Below the pieces are notes generated by a model that had not been told where the DNA came from, ran no database searches, and saw only the letters and a program-made list of their open reading frames with translations. Of a stretch of DNA of 64,000 nucleotides, positions 42,590-50,661 are shown piece by piece. The first letter of the stretch is position 1; every line of letters starts with the position of its first letter. A program made the position numbers and the translations under genes. Where the stretch lies: contig NZ_CP101161.1 in the NCBI RefSeq assembly GCF_024298865.1, forward strand, positions 579,227 to 643,226. The letters are read 5' to 3'. Origin of the DNA: Halorarius halobius. Lineage in GTDB: Archaea > Halobacteriota > Halobacteria > Halobacteriales > Haloarculaceae.

Positions 42590-43186
42590 CTAGAAGGAGA
42601 CGTCCGTCTCCATCCCCTCGGTGGCGTCCTCCAGGCCGTCCTCCTTGACCTCCTCGGTCATGTTCGCCGAGAGGTCCGCGTCCGTGAACGCGTCCTCGAA
42701 CTCGGACTGGAAGCGATGGGAGACCCGCCGGGCGGCGTTCTGCGCCTCCACGACCCGCACGTAGCGGCGCACCGTCGAGGCCGACACGTCCAGTTCCTCG
42801 GCCATCGCGTCGACGGTCATGTCTGCCGCGAGCATCTCGCGGAGGTCCGCAAGCGTGAACGGCGCGTCGGTGTCGCGCTCGCGAACGAGATGCAGGTCCA
42901 TCCGCGCGCGGAACACGACGCTCCGGGAGACATCGAGCGCCTCCGCGATGTCCGTGTCGCTGTCGCCTTCGTAAAATCCGCGGACGACACGGGCGAGCGC
43001 CTCGTCGTCGAGGTCGGTCCCGAACTCCGTGGCCTCCCGCATCTCCGCGACCACCTCCCGCACGCGGTCCGCGTCTCCATCCTGGCCGGTCAAGGAACCC
43101 CGCTCGTCCGCCTGCTCCTCGGTCACGGTGTCCTCGTCCGTGACGTCGATGAAGATGTCGCGGAGTTCCTCTGTCTTCTCGTCCAT
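42590..43186 (-). CDS. HTH protein resembling 'conditioned medium-induced protein 4'
   Basis: A 198-residue acidic protein beginning MDEKTEELRDIFIDVT. It has two helix-turn-helix-like units: DTDIAEALDVSRSVVFRARMDL (near residue 78) and MTVDAMAEELDVSASTVRRYVRV (near 122). From memory the whole resembles a haloarchaeal family annotated as conditioned medium-induced protein 4, which is linked to growth-phase response; this is a resemblance rather than proof. It is probably a transcription factor. A TATA box TATAAATA lies 28 bases before the ATG, so the mRNA is likely leaderless. A long hairpin follows the stop. Confidence 0.75.
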   Translation of the reverse strand: MDEKTEELRDIFIDVTDEDTVTEEQADERGSLTGQDGDADRVREVVAEMREATEFGTDLDDEALARVVRGFYEGDSDTDIAEALDVSRSVVFRARMDLHLVRERDTDAPFTLADLREMLAADMTVDAMAEELDVSASTVRRYVRVVEAQNAARRVSHRFQSEFEDAFTDADLSANMTEEVKEDGLEDATEGMETDVSF

Positions 43187-43213
43187 CGTGACTGCAGAAG
43201 TACACTCTCGGCG

Positions 43214-43221
43214 TATTTATA
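43214..43221 (-). promoter_or_regulatory. TATA box of the HTH gene at 43186
   Basis: TATAAATA on the minus strand, 28 bases before the ATG at 43186. It is one of the clearest TATA boxes in the window. Confidence 0.6.
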
Positions 43222-43314
43222 CCTGCCGGGGGGATGCGTCAACCGACAGTTCCAAGTTCGTTTACGGGAACCACGGCGTATGCTCGGTACTGACACGGCG
43301 CAGGAGGGTGAGCG

Positions 43315-43905
43315 ATGAGCACGGAGACGCGGAACGTCGACCTCGTCGGGCAAGAGGTGGCGTGGAACCTCGCCCGGACGGCGGTGTTCGCCGCGCTGAT
43401 GGGTGCGTTCGCGTTCGTCTCGTTCCCGTACCCGCTGTCGCCGGCGCCGGTCACCCTGCAGGTGCTCGGCGTGTTCCTCGCGGGCATCATGCTCGGCCCG
43501 GTGTGGGGCGGGGTGGCGATGGTGCTGTACCTGCTGGCGGGCGTCGTCGGCGCGCCGGTGTTCGCCGGCGGCACCGCCGGCCTCGGCACGCTGTTCGGCG
43601 CGAGCGGCGGCTACCTGCTGTCGTACCCCATCGCCGCCGCGGCCATCGGCTACGTCGTCCACGGCCGGGAACTCGGCTCCTTCCGCGACGTGGGCGTCGG
43701 TCGGCTCGTCGCCGGGATGGCCGTCGGCACCGTCGTCATCTACGCGCTCGGCACCGCACAGCTGTATCTCGTCCTGCGGTCGTCGCCCGAGTGGACGCTC
43801 TTGCGGGCCGTCGTCGCCGGCGCCGTCGTGTTCCTGCCCGCGGAGGCGCTGAAGATGGCCGCCGCGCTCGGCATCGTCCGCTCGGACGCCATCACGGCCG
43901 AATGA
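43315..43905 (+). CDS. bioY: Biotin transporter substrate-binding component BioY
   Basis: A 196-residue membrane protein with six helices, the S-component of the biotin ECF transporter. Diagnostic are SPAPVTLQVLGVFLAGIMLGPVWGGVAMVLYLLAG-type sequence (about residues 44-80) and GGTAGLGTLFGASGGYLLSYPIAA (near 86). It binds biotin and works with the ATPase and T-component genes that follow. Its stop overlaps the ATPase start by three bases (ATGA). The gap upstream (43187-43314) holds the divergent HTH promoter; a biotin-regulated operator was not identified. Confidence 0.95.
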   Translation: MSTETRNVDLVGQEVAWNLARTAVFAALMGAFAFVSFPYPLSPAPVTLQVLGVFLAGIMLGPVWGGVAMVLYLLAGVVGAPVFAGGTAGLGTLFGASGGYLLSYPIAAAAIGYVVHGRELGSFRDVGVGRLVAGMAVGTVVIYALGTAQLYLVLRSSPEWTLLRAVVAGAVVFLPAEALKMAAALGIVRSDAITAE

Positions 43906-44600
43906 TAGCGACGCGGGACCTCGTCCATCGGCGCGGCGACACCGTCGCCGTGGACGGCGTCTCGCTGGCCATCGACGACGACGAGTACGTCGTGCTCGCG
44001 GGGCCGAACGGCGCCGGCAAGACGACGCTCGTCCGCCACTTCAACGGCCTGCTCGACCCCGACTCCGGCGAGGTGCTGGTCGACGACACCCGGGTGCAGG
44101 AGGACCTCGTCGCCGCCCGCACCAGCGTCGGGATGGTGTTTCAGGACCCCCGCGACGGGTTCGTCGCCGCGACGGTCGGCGGCGACGTGGCGTTCGGCCC
44201 CGAGAACCTGGGGCTCGCGCACGACGAAATCGACCGCCGGGTCACGGCGGCGCTGTCGGCGGTCAACATGGCCGACCGGCGCGAGGAGCGCATCGACGAA
44301 CTCTCGGGCGGCGAGCAGGCGCGTGTCGCCATCGCGGGCGCGCTGGCGATGGAACCCGACCACCTCGTCCTCGACGAACCGTTCGCCGGCCTCGACTGGC
44401 CCGCCCGTCAGTCCGTCATGGAACGGCTGACCGACCTCGCGGAGGCGGGCACGGGCGTCGTCGTCGTCACCCACGACCTGCGCGACCACCTGGCGGTCGC
44501 GGACCGCGTGGTCGTGATGAACGACGGACAGGTGGCGCTCGACGCGCCGCCCGACGACGCCGCCGGCGAACTCGACGCGCTGGGCGTCCGGCCGTGCTGA
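43902..44600 (+). CDS. bioM: Biotin ECF transporter ATPase
   Basis: The ATG at 43902 gives 232 residues. Walker A is AGPNGAGKTTLVRHF (near residue 34), the Q-loop is VGMVFQDPRDGFVAATVGGD, the signature is IDELSGGEQARVAIAGALAM, Walker B is HLVLDEPFAGLDW, and the H-loop is VVVTHDLRDH. Thus all ABC motifs are intact. It energises BioY together with the T-component. It overlaps both its neighbours, so the three genes form one coupled operon. The upstream open frame was not used. Confidence 0.95.
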   Translation: MIATRDLVHRRGDTVAVDGVSLAIDDDEYVVLAGPNGAGKTTLVRHFNGLLDPDSGEVLVDDTRVQEDLVAARTSVGMVFQDPRDGFVAATVGGDVAFGPENLGLAHDEIDRRVTAALSAVNMADRREERIDELSGGEQARVAIAGALAMEPDHLVLDEPFAGLDWPARQSVMERLTDLAEAGTGVVVVTHDLRDHLAVADRVVVMNDGQVALDAPPDDAAGELDALGVRPC

Positions 44601-45298
44601 GATACACGCCGGGCGACTCGCCGGCCCACCGGCTCGACCCCCGAACGAAACTGTTCGTGCAGGCGGCGTTCGTCGCGGCCGCGTTCGCCCACACCACCCC
44701 CCGAGGACTGGCGGTGCTGACCGCCGTCGCCGTCGGCCTGCTGGCGGCCGCCCGACTCCGGCCCTGGCGGGTCGCGTACGGCTACCGCTACGCGCTCCCC
44801 ATCCTGCTTGCGGCCCCGCTCGTCGCGGGGGCGACGCTCGGTCCGCCCTGGCTCCGAATCGAGGCGACGCTGGCGACCGCACTGGCCTCCTATCGCGTCC
44901 TGCTCGTGCTCGTCGTGAGCGCCTTCTACGTCCACACGACCCCCGCCCGGGAGTCGCGGGCCGCCATCCAGCGGAGCGTCCCCGGGAAACCGGGCCAGTT
45001 TCTCGGCCTCGGCGTCGGCTTCGTGTTCCGCTTCCTCCCCGTGTTGCGCGACGACCTGGGGCGGATTCGGCAGGCGTCGGCGGCCCGCCTGGGCGACCGC
45101 CGGCCGGTCCACGAACGGATGCGACAGGTCGCCGTCGGCGGCCTGAACCGCGCGCTCTCGCGAGCCGACACCTTCGCGCTCGCCCTGCAGGCCCGGTGTC
45201 TCGCGTGGAACCCGACGCTCCCGGACCTCCGATTCTCGCGGGCCGACTGGTGGGGGGTCGCCGCCGGGGGCGCGCTGGCCGCGTTCGCGCTGGTATAA
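44594..45298 (+). CDS. bioN: Biotin ECF transporter transmembrane component
   Basis: From a GTG at 44594, inside the end of the ATPase gene, the product is 234 residues (VLRYTPGDSPAHRLDPRTKL). Four or five helices and the two cytoplasmic Ala-Arg-containing coupling motifs of EcfT proteins are visible as RQASAARLGDRRP and LQARCLAWNP. The start PGDSPAHRLDPRTKLFV is an EcfT hallmark. It forms the scaffold between BioY and BioM. The following Fe-S gene is about 100 bases away with its own TATA box. Confidence 0.93.
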   Translation: MLRYTPGDSPAHRLDPRTKLFVQAAFVAAAFAHTTPRGLAVLTAVAVGLLAAARLRPWRVAYGYRYALPILLAAPLVAGATLGPPWLRIEATLATALASYRVLLVLVVSAFYVHTTPARESRAAIQRSVPGKPGQFLGLGVGFVFRFLPVLRDDLGRIRQASAARLGDRRPVHERMRQVAVGGLNRALSRADTFALALQARCLAWNPTLPDLRFSRADWWGVAAGGALAAFALV

Positions 45299-45372
45299 CT
45301 CCACCGGCAAAACACGGCCTCAGACGCTGAAACCGCCGTATTTCGCAAGGATTGCATCTGCGGGTAAGAAGA

Positions 45373-45378
45373 TTTAAG
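45373..45378 (+). promoter_or_regulatory. TATA box of the Fe-S oxidoreductase gene
   Basis: TTTAAG lies about 25 bases before the ATG at 45403, with AAGAAGA just upstream. The spacing suggests a leaderless mRNA. Confidence 0.5.
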
Positions 45379-45402
45379 CGCGTCACGTCCCCTTGCGTGA
45401 CT

Positions 45403-47607
45403 ATGCCTGTGACGCCGCCCCTGCAAGCGGGCGAAACGATCACCCGGGAGACGTTCTGGCAGATCACGCCGACCGGCGAGGTCACCTTCTACTACCTCGC
45501 GGCCGTGACCATCGTCGTCTTCTTCTACGGGGTGTACAGCCGGTTCGCCCGCTACGCCGAGGGCGACGACGACTGGTTCGACCGCCTCGACGACCTGCCG
45601 GGCCGGGTCGTCGACGCCGCGAAAATCGTCGCATCGAACGAGAAACAGTTCAACCGCGACCTCGTCGGAGGGGTGATGCACGCGTTCATCATGTGGGGGT
45701 TCTTCACCCTGCTCATCGGGACCGCCATCATCGGATTCGACATCGACATCTACCGGAATCTCACGATGCTTCTGACGGGCGAGCGACAGTCGTTCTTCGT
45801 GGGTGACTTCTACCTCTCGTACTCGCTGGTGATGGACGCGCTCGGCTTCCTGTTCGTCGTCGGGCTCGGCATCGCACTGTACCGCCGGTACGTCACCCGC
45901 AACGAGCGGCTCCACGGCAAGCACACCAACTGGGAGGACGCCTTCCTCGTGTGGTCGCTGTTCCTGCTCGGCGTCGGCGGCTACCTCGTCGAGGGGATGC
46001 GCATCCTCGGGACCGGCTTCCCCGAGTTCGAGACCGTCTCGTTCGTCGGCTGGTTCGTCGCCGACGTGTTGCTCGCGGCCGGCCTCACCCCCGAGGCCGC
46101 CACCGCGCTGTACCCGCTGGCGTGGTGGAGCCACGCACTGCTGGCGTTCGTGTTCATCGCGGCCATCCCGTACGCGAAGCCGTTCCACATGATCTCCTCC
46201 TTTGCGAACGTCGTCACCCGTGACGAGAAGGCCGGCCAGCGCCTGCCCGGCGTCCCCGCGGATCTCGACGCCGACACGGGCGCGGAGTCCATCGACTCCT
46301 TCTCGTGGAAGGAGATGCTCGACCAGGACGCCTGCACGAAATGCGGCCGCTGTTCGTCGGTCTGTCCCGCCAACGCCTCCGGGCGCAACCTCGACCCGCG
46401 CGACGTCATCCTCGACCTGAAGCAGTACCGCGAACAGGTCGACGCCGGCGGCGAGACCAAGGAGATAATCGCCGACGGCGGCGACTCCGTCATCGCCGCC
46501 GAGACGATGGAGTCCTGCATGGCCTGCATGGCCTGCATGGACGCCTGCCCGGTCGAAATCGAGCACCTCAAGAGCTTCACGCGGATGAACCGCCAACTCA
46601 CCGACCAGGGCGACCTGCAGGCGCCCATCCAGGAGGTGTTCCAGAACGTGATGCAGAAGGGCAACACGTTCGGCGACCCCCAGCGCAAGCGCGCCAACTG
46701 GGCGGACGAACTCGAGTTCGACATCACGGACGCCCGCGATGAGTCGGTCGACTACCTCTGGTACGTCGGCGACTACCCCAGCTACGACGACCGGAACAAG
46801 AAGGTCGCGCGGTCGCTGGCGAAGATACTCCAGCACGCCGACGTGAGCTTCGGCATCCTGTTCGACGACGAGAAGTACGACGGCAACGACATCCGCCGGG
46901 TCGGCGAGGAGTTCCTGTTCGTGGAACTGGCGGGCCACCACGTCGAGTCGTTCGAAGAGTGCGAGTTCGACAACATCGTCTGCACCGACCCCCACTCGTA
47001 CAACACGTTCAAGAACGAGTATCCGGAGGTCGACTTCGAGGAGTTCGCGGACGACCCCATGATGCCGTTCGAAATCGAGGAGGCCTGGAACCAGGACGGC
47101 GAGGTGGACGTGCTCCACTGGACGCAGGCCGTCGAGGAACTCGTGAACGACGGCGCACTCGGGCTCTCGGGGACGGAACTCGACTACACCGTCACCTACC
47201 ACGACCCCTGCCACCTCGGCCGGTTCAACGACGAGTACGAAGCGCCCCGCGAACTGGTGCGTGCGACCGGCTGTGACCTCCACGAGATGCCGCGCAACCG
47301 CGCCAACTCCTACTGCTGTGGCGGCGGCGGCGGCGGGCTCTGGATGGAGCTCGACGAGGAGGAAAAACCCAGCGAGGAGCGCCTTCGCGAGGCGCTGGAG
47401 GACACCGACGCGGGCGACGCCGTCGAGAAGTTCGTCGTCGCCTGCCCGATGTGCATGACGATGTACGAGGACGGCCGCAAGACCGGCGGCTTCGAGGAGG
47501 AAATCGAGATCGTCGACGTGGCGGAACTCATCGTCGAGGCGCTGGAATCGAACGGCGGGCCGGCGGTCGGCGCCGCGGATACGGGTGCCGCACCCGCCGA
47601 CGACTGA
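45403..47607 (+). CDS. Membrane-bound (Fe-S) oxidoreductase, NarI-like plus HdrD-like
   Basis: A 734-residue fusion. Residues about 20-260 contain five or six helices with histidines (GVMHAFIMWGFFTLLIG, WWSHALLAFVFIAAIPYAKPFHM) that can hold haem b, as in NarI. Two [4Fe-4S] motifs follow: CTKCGRCSSVCPA (near 310) and CMACMACMDACPVEI (near 370). The C-terminal half has the HdrD/GlpC cysteine-rich motifs: DPCHLGRFNDEY with YCCGGGGGGLW, and VACPMCMTMYED. It likely passes electrons between a soluble donor such as electron-transfer flavoprotein and quinone. The ATG at 45403 is chosen from the TATA box. Confidence 0.88.
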   Translation: MPVTPPLQAGETITRETFWQITPTGEVTFYYLAAVTIVVFFYGVYSRFARYAEGDDDWFDRLDDLPGRVVDAAKIVASNEKQFNRDLVGGVMHAFIMWGFFTLLIGTAIIGFDIDIYRNLTMLLTGERQSFFVGDFYLSYSLVMDALGFLFVVGLGIALYRRYVTRNERLHGKHTNWEDAFLVWSLFLLGVGGYLVEGMRILGTGFPEFETVSFVGWFVADVLLAAGLTPEAATALYPLAWWSHALLAFVFIAAIPYAKPFHMISSFANVVTRDEKAGQRLPGVPADLDADTGAESIDSFSWKEMLDQDACTKCGRCSSVCPANASGRNLDPRDVILDLKQYREQVDAGGETKEIIADGGDSVIAAETMESCMACMACMDACPVEIEHLKSFTRMNRQLTDQGDLQAPIQEVFQNVMQKGNTFGDPQRKRANWADELEFDITDARDESVDYLWYVGDYPSYDDRNKKVARSLAKILQHADVSFGILFDDEKYDGNDIRRVGEEFLFVELAGHHVESFEECEFDNIVCTDPHSYNTFKNEYPEVDFEEFADDPMMPFEIEEAWNQDGEVDVLHWTQAVEELVNDGALGLSGTELDYTVTYHDPCHLGRFNDEYEAPRELVRATGCDLHEMPRNRANSYCCGGGGGGLWMELDEEEKPSEERLREALEDTDAGDAVEKFVVACPMCMTMYEDGRKTGGFEEEIEIVDVAELIVEALESNGGPAVGAADTGAAPADD

Positions 47608-47609
47608 CC

Positions 47610-47930
47610 TTACAGGAGTTCCTCCACCTCGTCGCGCACGGCCCGCAGGACCGCGGTCGCGCCCCCTGCGGCCCGCACGAGGTCCCGCTGTTGGCTGTAG
47701 TCGATGAGGCCCACCTCCTCCAGCACGGGGACGTGGGTGTGATACAGCGAGAAGTAGACGTCCCGCACCAGTTCGTCCGGGACCGCCGTACGGTCCGCGT
47801 CCAGTTCCCGTTCGGCGACGTGTTCGGCCAGGTCGGGGAGCGATACGGTCCGGTGGTCGACGACGAACCGAACCACAGTTCGTCGGCGGCCGTGTGCCAG
47901 CGCGCGGAACCCGGCGTCCACCTCGCTCAT
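47610..47930 (-). CDS. Small HTH protein (DUF7344-like)
   Basis: A 106-residue protein with the winged-helix pattern common in haloarchaea: FRALAHGRRRTVVRFVVDHRTVSLPDLAEHVAE, then VRDVYFSLYHTHVPVLEEVGLIDYSQQR. This is the DUF7344/ArsR-like fold in which a recognition helix (DVYFSLYHTHV) precedes the wing. It probably binds DNA; targets are unknown. It is convergent with the Fe-S oxidoreductase gene, two bases apart, and divergent from the winged-helix gene at 48148. Confidence 0.85.
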   Translation of the reverse strand: MSEVDAGFRALAHGRRRTVVRFVVDHRTVSLPDLAEHVAERELDADRTAVPDELVRDVYFSLYHTHVPVLEEVGLIDYSQQRDLVRAAGGATAVLRAVRDEVEELL

Positions 47931-48115
47931 GTATCCGTCACGCCACCCCGAGCGGTATCAACGTACCGTGTACGACCGGCTTACCCGCCGGTTTATCATC
48001 CGAGACGCCGCGACCCGACCGTGACCGGCAACGACCGGCGCGTGCCGGGTGGACGCGCCGAGTAAGCCCTGGCTGGGAGGGGCGACCACCCCGTCGGGTG
48101 CGAGCGCGGGCACGG

Positions 48116-48122
48116 TTTTTAG
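48116..48122 (+). promoter_or_regulatory. TATA-like box of the winged-helix/halocyanin cluster
   Basis: TTTTTAG lies 26 bases before the ATG at 48148, giving the usual leaderless spacing. Confidence 0.45.
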
Positions 48123-48147
48123 TCTCCGCCCGAACAGTAGCGAGCAG

Positions 48148-48423
48148 ATGGAGGGCGTTCTCTGGTACGTGCTGGCGAGTTCCCGGGGCGGGCCCACGCG
48201 GGCCGAACTCGTCCGGGCGCTCGACGAGCGGCCGCGGAACGCCAACCAACTGGCCGAGGCACTGGGCTACGACTACACGACCATCCGGCACCACCTCGAC
48301 GTGTTGCTGGACAACGGCGTCGTTCGGCGCGCGGGCGACGACTACGGCGCCGTCTACCTGCTGACCGAGCAGGCGGAGGCGAACCGCGAGACGCTCGAGG
48401 AGATACTGGGGACCGTGCTATGA
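48148..48423 (+). CDS. Winged-helix transcriptional regulator
   Basis: The ATG at 48148 yields 91 residues: MEGVLWYVLASSRGGPTRAE. It is an ArsR-like winged helix with the recognition helix in LAEALGYDYTTIRHHLDVLL and the wing NGVVRRAGDDYGAVYLLT. The open frame extends upstream but the TATA box argues for 48148. It is the first of three consecutive plus-strand genes (regulator, three-helix membrane protein, halocyanin). This suggests control of a membrane-bound copper redox unit. Confidence 0.88.
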   Translation: MEGVLWYVLASSRGGPTRAELVRALDERPRNANQLAEALGYDYTTIRHHLDVLLDNGVVRRAGDDYGAVYLLTEQAEANRETLEEILGTVL

Positions 48424-48478
48424 GTTCGGACGAAATTTGGAAACGACCTATACGGGCGAACTGCGAAGGGGTGAACCG

Positions 48479-48781
48479 ATGAGCCTCTGGCTCGACGCGG
48501 CCCGCGTCGCCGCGGCCGTGAACGTGCTACTGCTGCTGGGGTTGGGGTGGGTCTGGCTCCAGGGCTACCGACGCCACGGGGCACAGCACACGCTGGCGAT
48601 GCTTGTCGTCGCGGCCTTCCTCCTCGTGGAGAACGCGCTGTGGCTCTACTTCTATCTCGTCCACCCGGCGTTCATCGGCTGGTTCACGGAGACTACGGTC
48701 GAGGTGCAAGCCGGGATGACCCTGCTGTGTGGTCTCGAACTCGTCGCGTTAGCGTTCCTCGCGTACATCACCTGGCAGTAG
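48479..48781 (+). CDS. Small three-helix membrane protein
   Basis: The ATG at 48479 gives 100 residues with three hydrophobic helices (about 8-30, VAAAVNVLLLLGLGWVWLQ; 38-62, MLVVAAFLLVENALWLYFYL; 75-97, TLLCGLELVALAFLAYITW). No known family was identified. It lies between the winged-helix regulator and the halocyanin gene, so it may anchor or receive electrons from halocyanin, or act as a sensor for the regulator. This is inference from gene order. Confidence 0.75.
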   Translation: MSLWLDAARVAAAVNVLLLLGLGWVWLQGYRRHGAQHTLAMLVVAAFLLVENALWLYFYLVHPAFIGWFTETTVEVQAGMTLLCGLELVALAFLAYITWQ

Positions 48782-48851
48782 CCGGGAGGTGGGACGAACT
48801 TTGGACGCAGTTCGGAAAACGCTGATACGGCCGTCCGTGCCACCGTCTCGC

Positions 48852-49397
48852 ATGGCACCCTCACGACGCACGTTCCTCGGCGGCGTGGCGCTGACGGTCG
48901 GCCTCGCTGGCTGTACGGGCGGCCCGGGCGGGCAGGCGGACACCGAATCACCGACCGAGTCGGCGACGGCAACCGAAACGTCGACCCCGACGAGCACCGA
49001 CGCGGGAACGCCGGCCGCCGACGCGACGGTGGTCGTCGGCCCGGACGGCTCGCTCGTCTTCGACCCCGAGACCCTCGAGGTCGAGGTGGGCGCGACGGTC
49101 CGGTTCCGGTGGGACTCCGGCGGCCACACCGTCACCGTCGACTCCCAGCCCGAAGGAGCGAACTGGGAGGCCACGGGCCAGTCGACGGAGAGCGCCGGCT
49201 TCACCCACACCCACACGTTCGACGTGGCGGGCCGGTACGACTACTACTGCGTCCCGCACCGCGGCGCGGGGATGGTCGGCTCGGTGGTGGTCGGCGACGA
49301 CGCGATGGCGTCGGACACCGCGACCACGATGCCGACCGACTCACCCACCCCGACCGACGGGGACGACGGTGGGGGCGGCTACGGCGGCGACTACTGA
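48852..49397 (+). CDS. Halocyanin-like blue copper lipoprotein
   Basis: The ATG at 48852 gives 181 residues. The N-terminus has a Tat-like SRRTFLGGVALTVGLAGC with lipobox, a Thr/Glu-rich linker, then one plastocyanin domain (about 60-145). Copper ligands are visible: the His in WDSGGHTVTVDS, the Cys and His in YYCVPHRGAGMVG, and the Met in AGMVG. This is a type I copper electron carrier anchored outside the membrane. It ends in a Gly/Tyr-rich tail. It probably exchanges electrons with a membrane oxidase. Confidence 0.93.
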   Translation: MAPSRRTFLGGVALTVGLAGCTGGPGGQADTESPTESATATETSTPTSTDAGTPAADATVVVGPDGSLVFDPETLEVEVGATVRFRWDSGGHTVTVDSQPEGANWEATGQSTESAGFTHTHTFDVAGRYDYYCVPHRGAGMVGSVVVGDDAMASDTATTMPTDSPTPTDGDDGGGGYGGDY

Positions 49398-49401
49398 ACC
49401 G

Positions 49402-49410
49402 AGAGTTCAA
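49402..49410 (+). promoter_or_regulatory. TATA-like box of the Cas4-like gene
   Basis: GTTCAAGTA lies 26 bases before the ATG at 49437. The box and the bases after it (GGAACGCGGCCAC) repeat those upstream of small RNA copy A at 13050. Confidence 0.5.
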
Positions 49411-49436
49411 GTACCGGAACGCGGCCACGGCCCCCG

Positions 49437-50084
49437 ATGCACGCGTTCAGCGACCTCGCCACCGCCGCGTACTGTCCCCGGAAACTGTACTACCGGCTCC
49501 GCGAGGGCGACCACACGGTGCCCGAGACGGTCCGCGAGCGGCGGAGCCTCGCCTTCCGCTACCCGGAGCTCCGGGACCCCGACGACGACCTCTCGAGGGA
49601 GCCCATCGCGGTCACGCCGACCCAGTACCGGACGAACCTCGCGTGTGCCCGCGAGCGGCTTGACGCGTGGGACGCACTCGCGAACCCCCCGCGGACGAAC
49701 GTCCTGCTCGAAGGCCGAGAGGCGCGCGGCATCGCCCACAAGGTGCTCGAGGACCCGCTCGCCGTCTCCGTCGTCTCGGCGGGCGACCCGCCCGACGAGG
49801 GCGCGTGGCGACCACAGACGGCACGGGCCGTCGCGGCCGCGAAGGCGCTGTCGTGGGAGGAAGAGGTCGAAGTGGGCCACGCCTACGTCGAGTACCCGGC
49901 CCACGGCGTCGTCCGCAAACTCCCGCTGTCGACGCGGCGGAAGGCCATCTACCGGGAGGCGGTCACCCGCGCCGACGCCATCGACGGGCCGCCGGCCCGC
50001 CTCTCGGACGACGCGCGGTGTGACCCCTGCGAGTACCGCGAGGAGTGCGGCGTGACGACCCGGTCACTCAGGTCGCTGCTGTAG
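49437..50084 (+). CDS. Cas4-like PD-(D/E)XK family protein lacking the nuclease core
   Basis: A 215-residue protein like Cas4/Dna2 (DUF83). The four Fe-S cysteines are present: one in TAAYCPRKLYYRL (near residue 12) and three in CDPCEYREECG at the C-terminus. The first nuclease motif is recognisable in LEGREARGIAHKVLEDP (G-x-x-x-H). The following strands that hold the catalytic Asp and the E-x-K seem to be missing; the chain goes from VSVVSAGDPPDEG to PQTARAVAAAKAL and on to HAYVEYPAHGVVRKLPL. It is probably not a nuclease. No CRISPR array or other cas gene is nearby. Confidence 0.75.
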   Translation: MHAFSDLATAAYCPRKLYYRLREGDHTVPETVRERRSLAFRYPELRDPDDDLSREPIAVTPTQYRTNLACARERLDAWDALANPPRTNVLLEGREARGIAHKVLEDPLAVSVVSAGDPPDEGAWRPQTARAVAAAKALSWEEEVEVGHAYVEYPAHGVVRKLPLSTRRKAIYREAVTRADAIDGPPARLSDDARCDPCEYREECGVTTRSLRSLL

Positions 50085-50660
50085 CCACGCCTCGATGTCG
50101 TCCGCGAGCGGGCCGCGCCGGTGTATCTCGCCGGCCTCGACGTCCACGACGGTCGAGCCGCCCCCCGGCGTCTCGCCCCCGTCGACCACGACCGCGGCCG
50201 CATCGCGTATCTCCGGGTCGAGGTCGGCGACCCGGCGGGCACTCCCGCGGCCGGAGACGTTCGCGCTCGTCGCCGTTATCGGGAGGGCGAGCCGCTCAAG
50301 CAGCGCCAGCGCCACCTCGTGGTCCGGGATGCGGACGCCGACGCGGTCGCGGCCGCCGGTGAGGACGTCCGGCACGCCGGGACCGCGCTCCACGACAACC
50401 GTGACCGGGCCGGGGAGGAACTCGCGCATGAACTCGAGTTCGCGCTCGGTGGGGCTGGTCACGCCGCGGGCGGCGGCGACGGAGTCGACGGCCAGCGACA
50501 CCGGCTTCGAGCGGTCGCGCCGCTTCGCCTCGAACACGCGCTCGACGGCGTGGCGGTTCGTGACGTCCGCGCCGAGCCCGTACACCGTCTCGGTCGGGTA
50601 GACGACGAGCCCGCCGTCCCGGATGGCCTCGGCGGCGCGGTCGAGCGTCTCCTCGTCCAT
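50064..50660 (-). CDS. L-threonylcarbamoyladenylate synthase (Sua5/YrdC)
   Basis: A 198-residue enzyme making threonylcarbamoyl-AMP for t6A37 in ANN-decoding tRNAs. Family features are VVYPTETVYGLGADVTNRHAV at the N-terminus, KRRDRSKPVSLAV, the FLPGPVTVVVERGPGVPDVL region, and LPITATSANVSGRGSA. The length is that of the YrdC domain alone; the C-terminal Sua5 domain is absent. It follows the cysteine-free redoxin gene by one base and overlaps the Cas4-like gene convergently by 21 bases. Confidence 0.93.
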   Translation of the reverse strand: MDEETLDRAAEAIRDGGLVVYPTETVYGLGADVTNRHAVERVFEAKRRDRSKPVSLAVDSVAAARGVTSPTERELEFMREFLPGPVTVVVERGPGVPDVLTGGRDRVGVRIPDHEVALALLERLALPITATSANVSGRGSARRVADLDPEIRDAAAVVVDGGETPGGGSTVVDVEAGEIHRRGPLADDIEAWLQQRPE

Positions 50661-50661
50661 G

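Noticed and set aside
48021-48065. A 14-codon frame (GTG to TAA) with a TATA-like GTTTATC 24 bases upstream
   Set aside because: The spacing is suggestive, but there is no overlap or coupling to a gene and no composition support.
49437-50084. Possible CRISPR-Cas locus because of the Cas4-like gene
   Set aside because: No direct repeats with spacers and no cas1, cas2 or effector genes were seen in the window.
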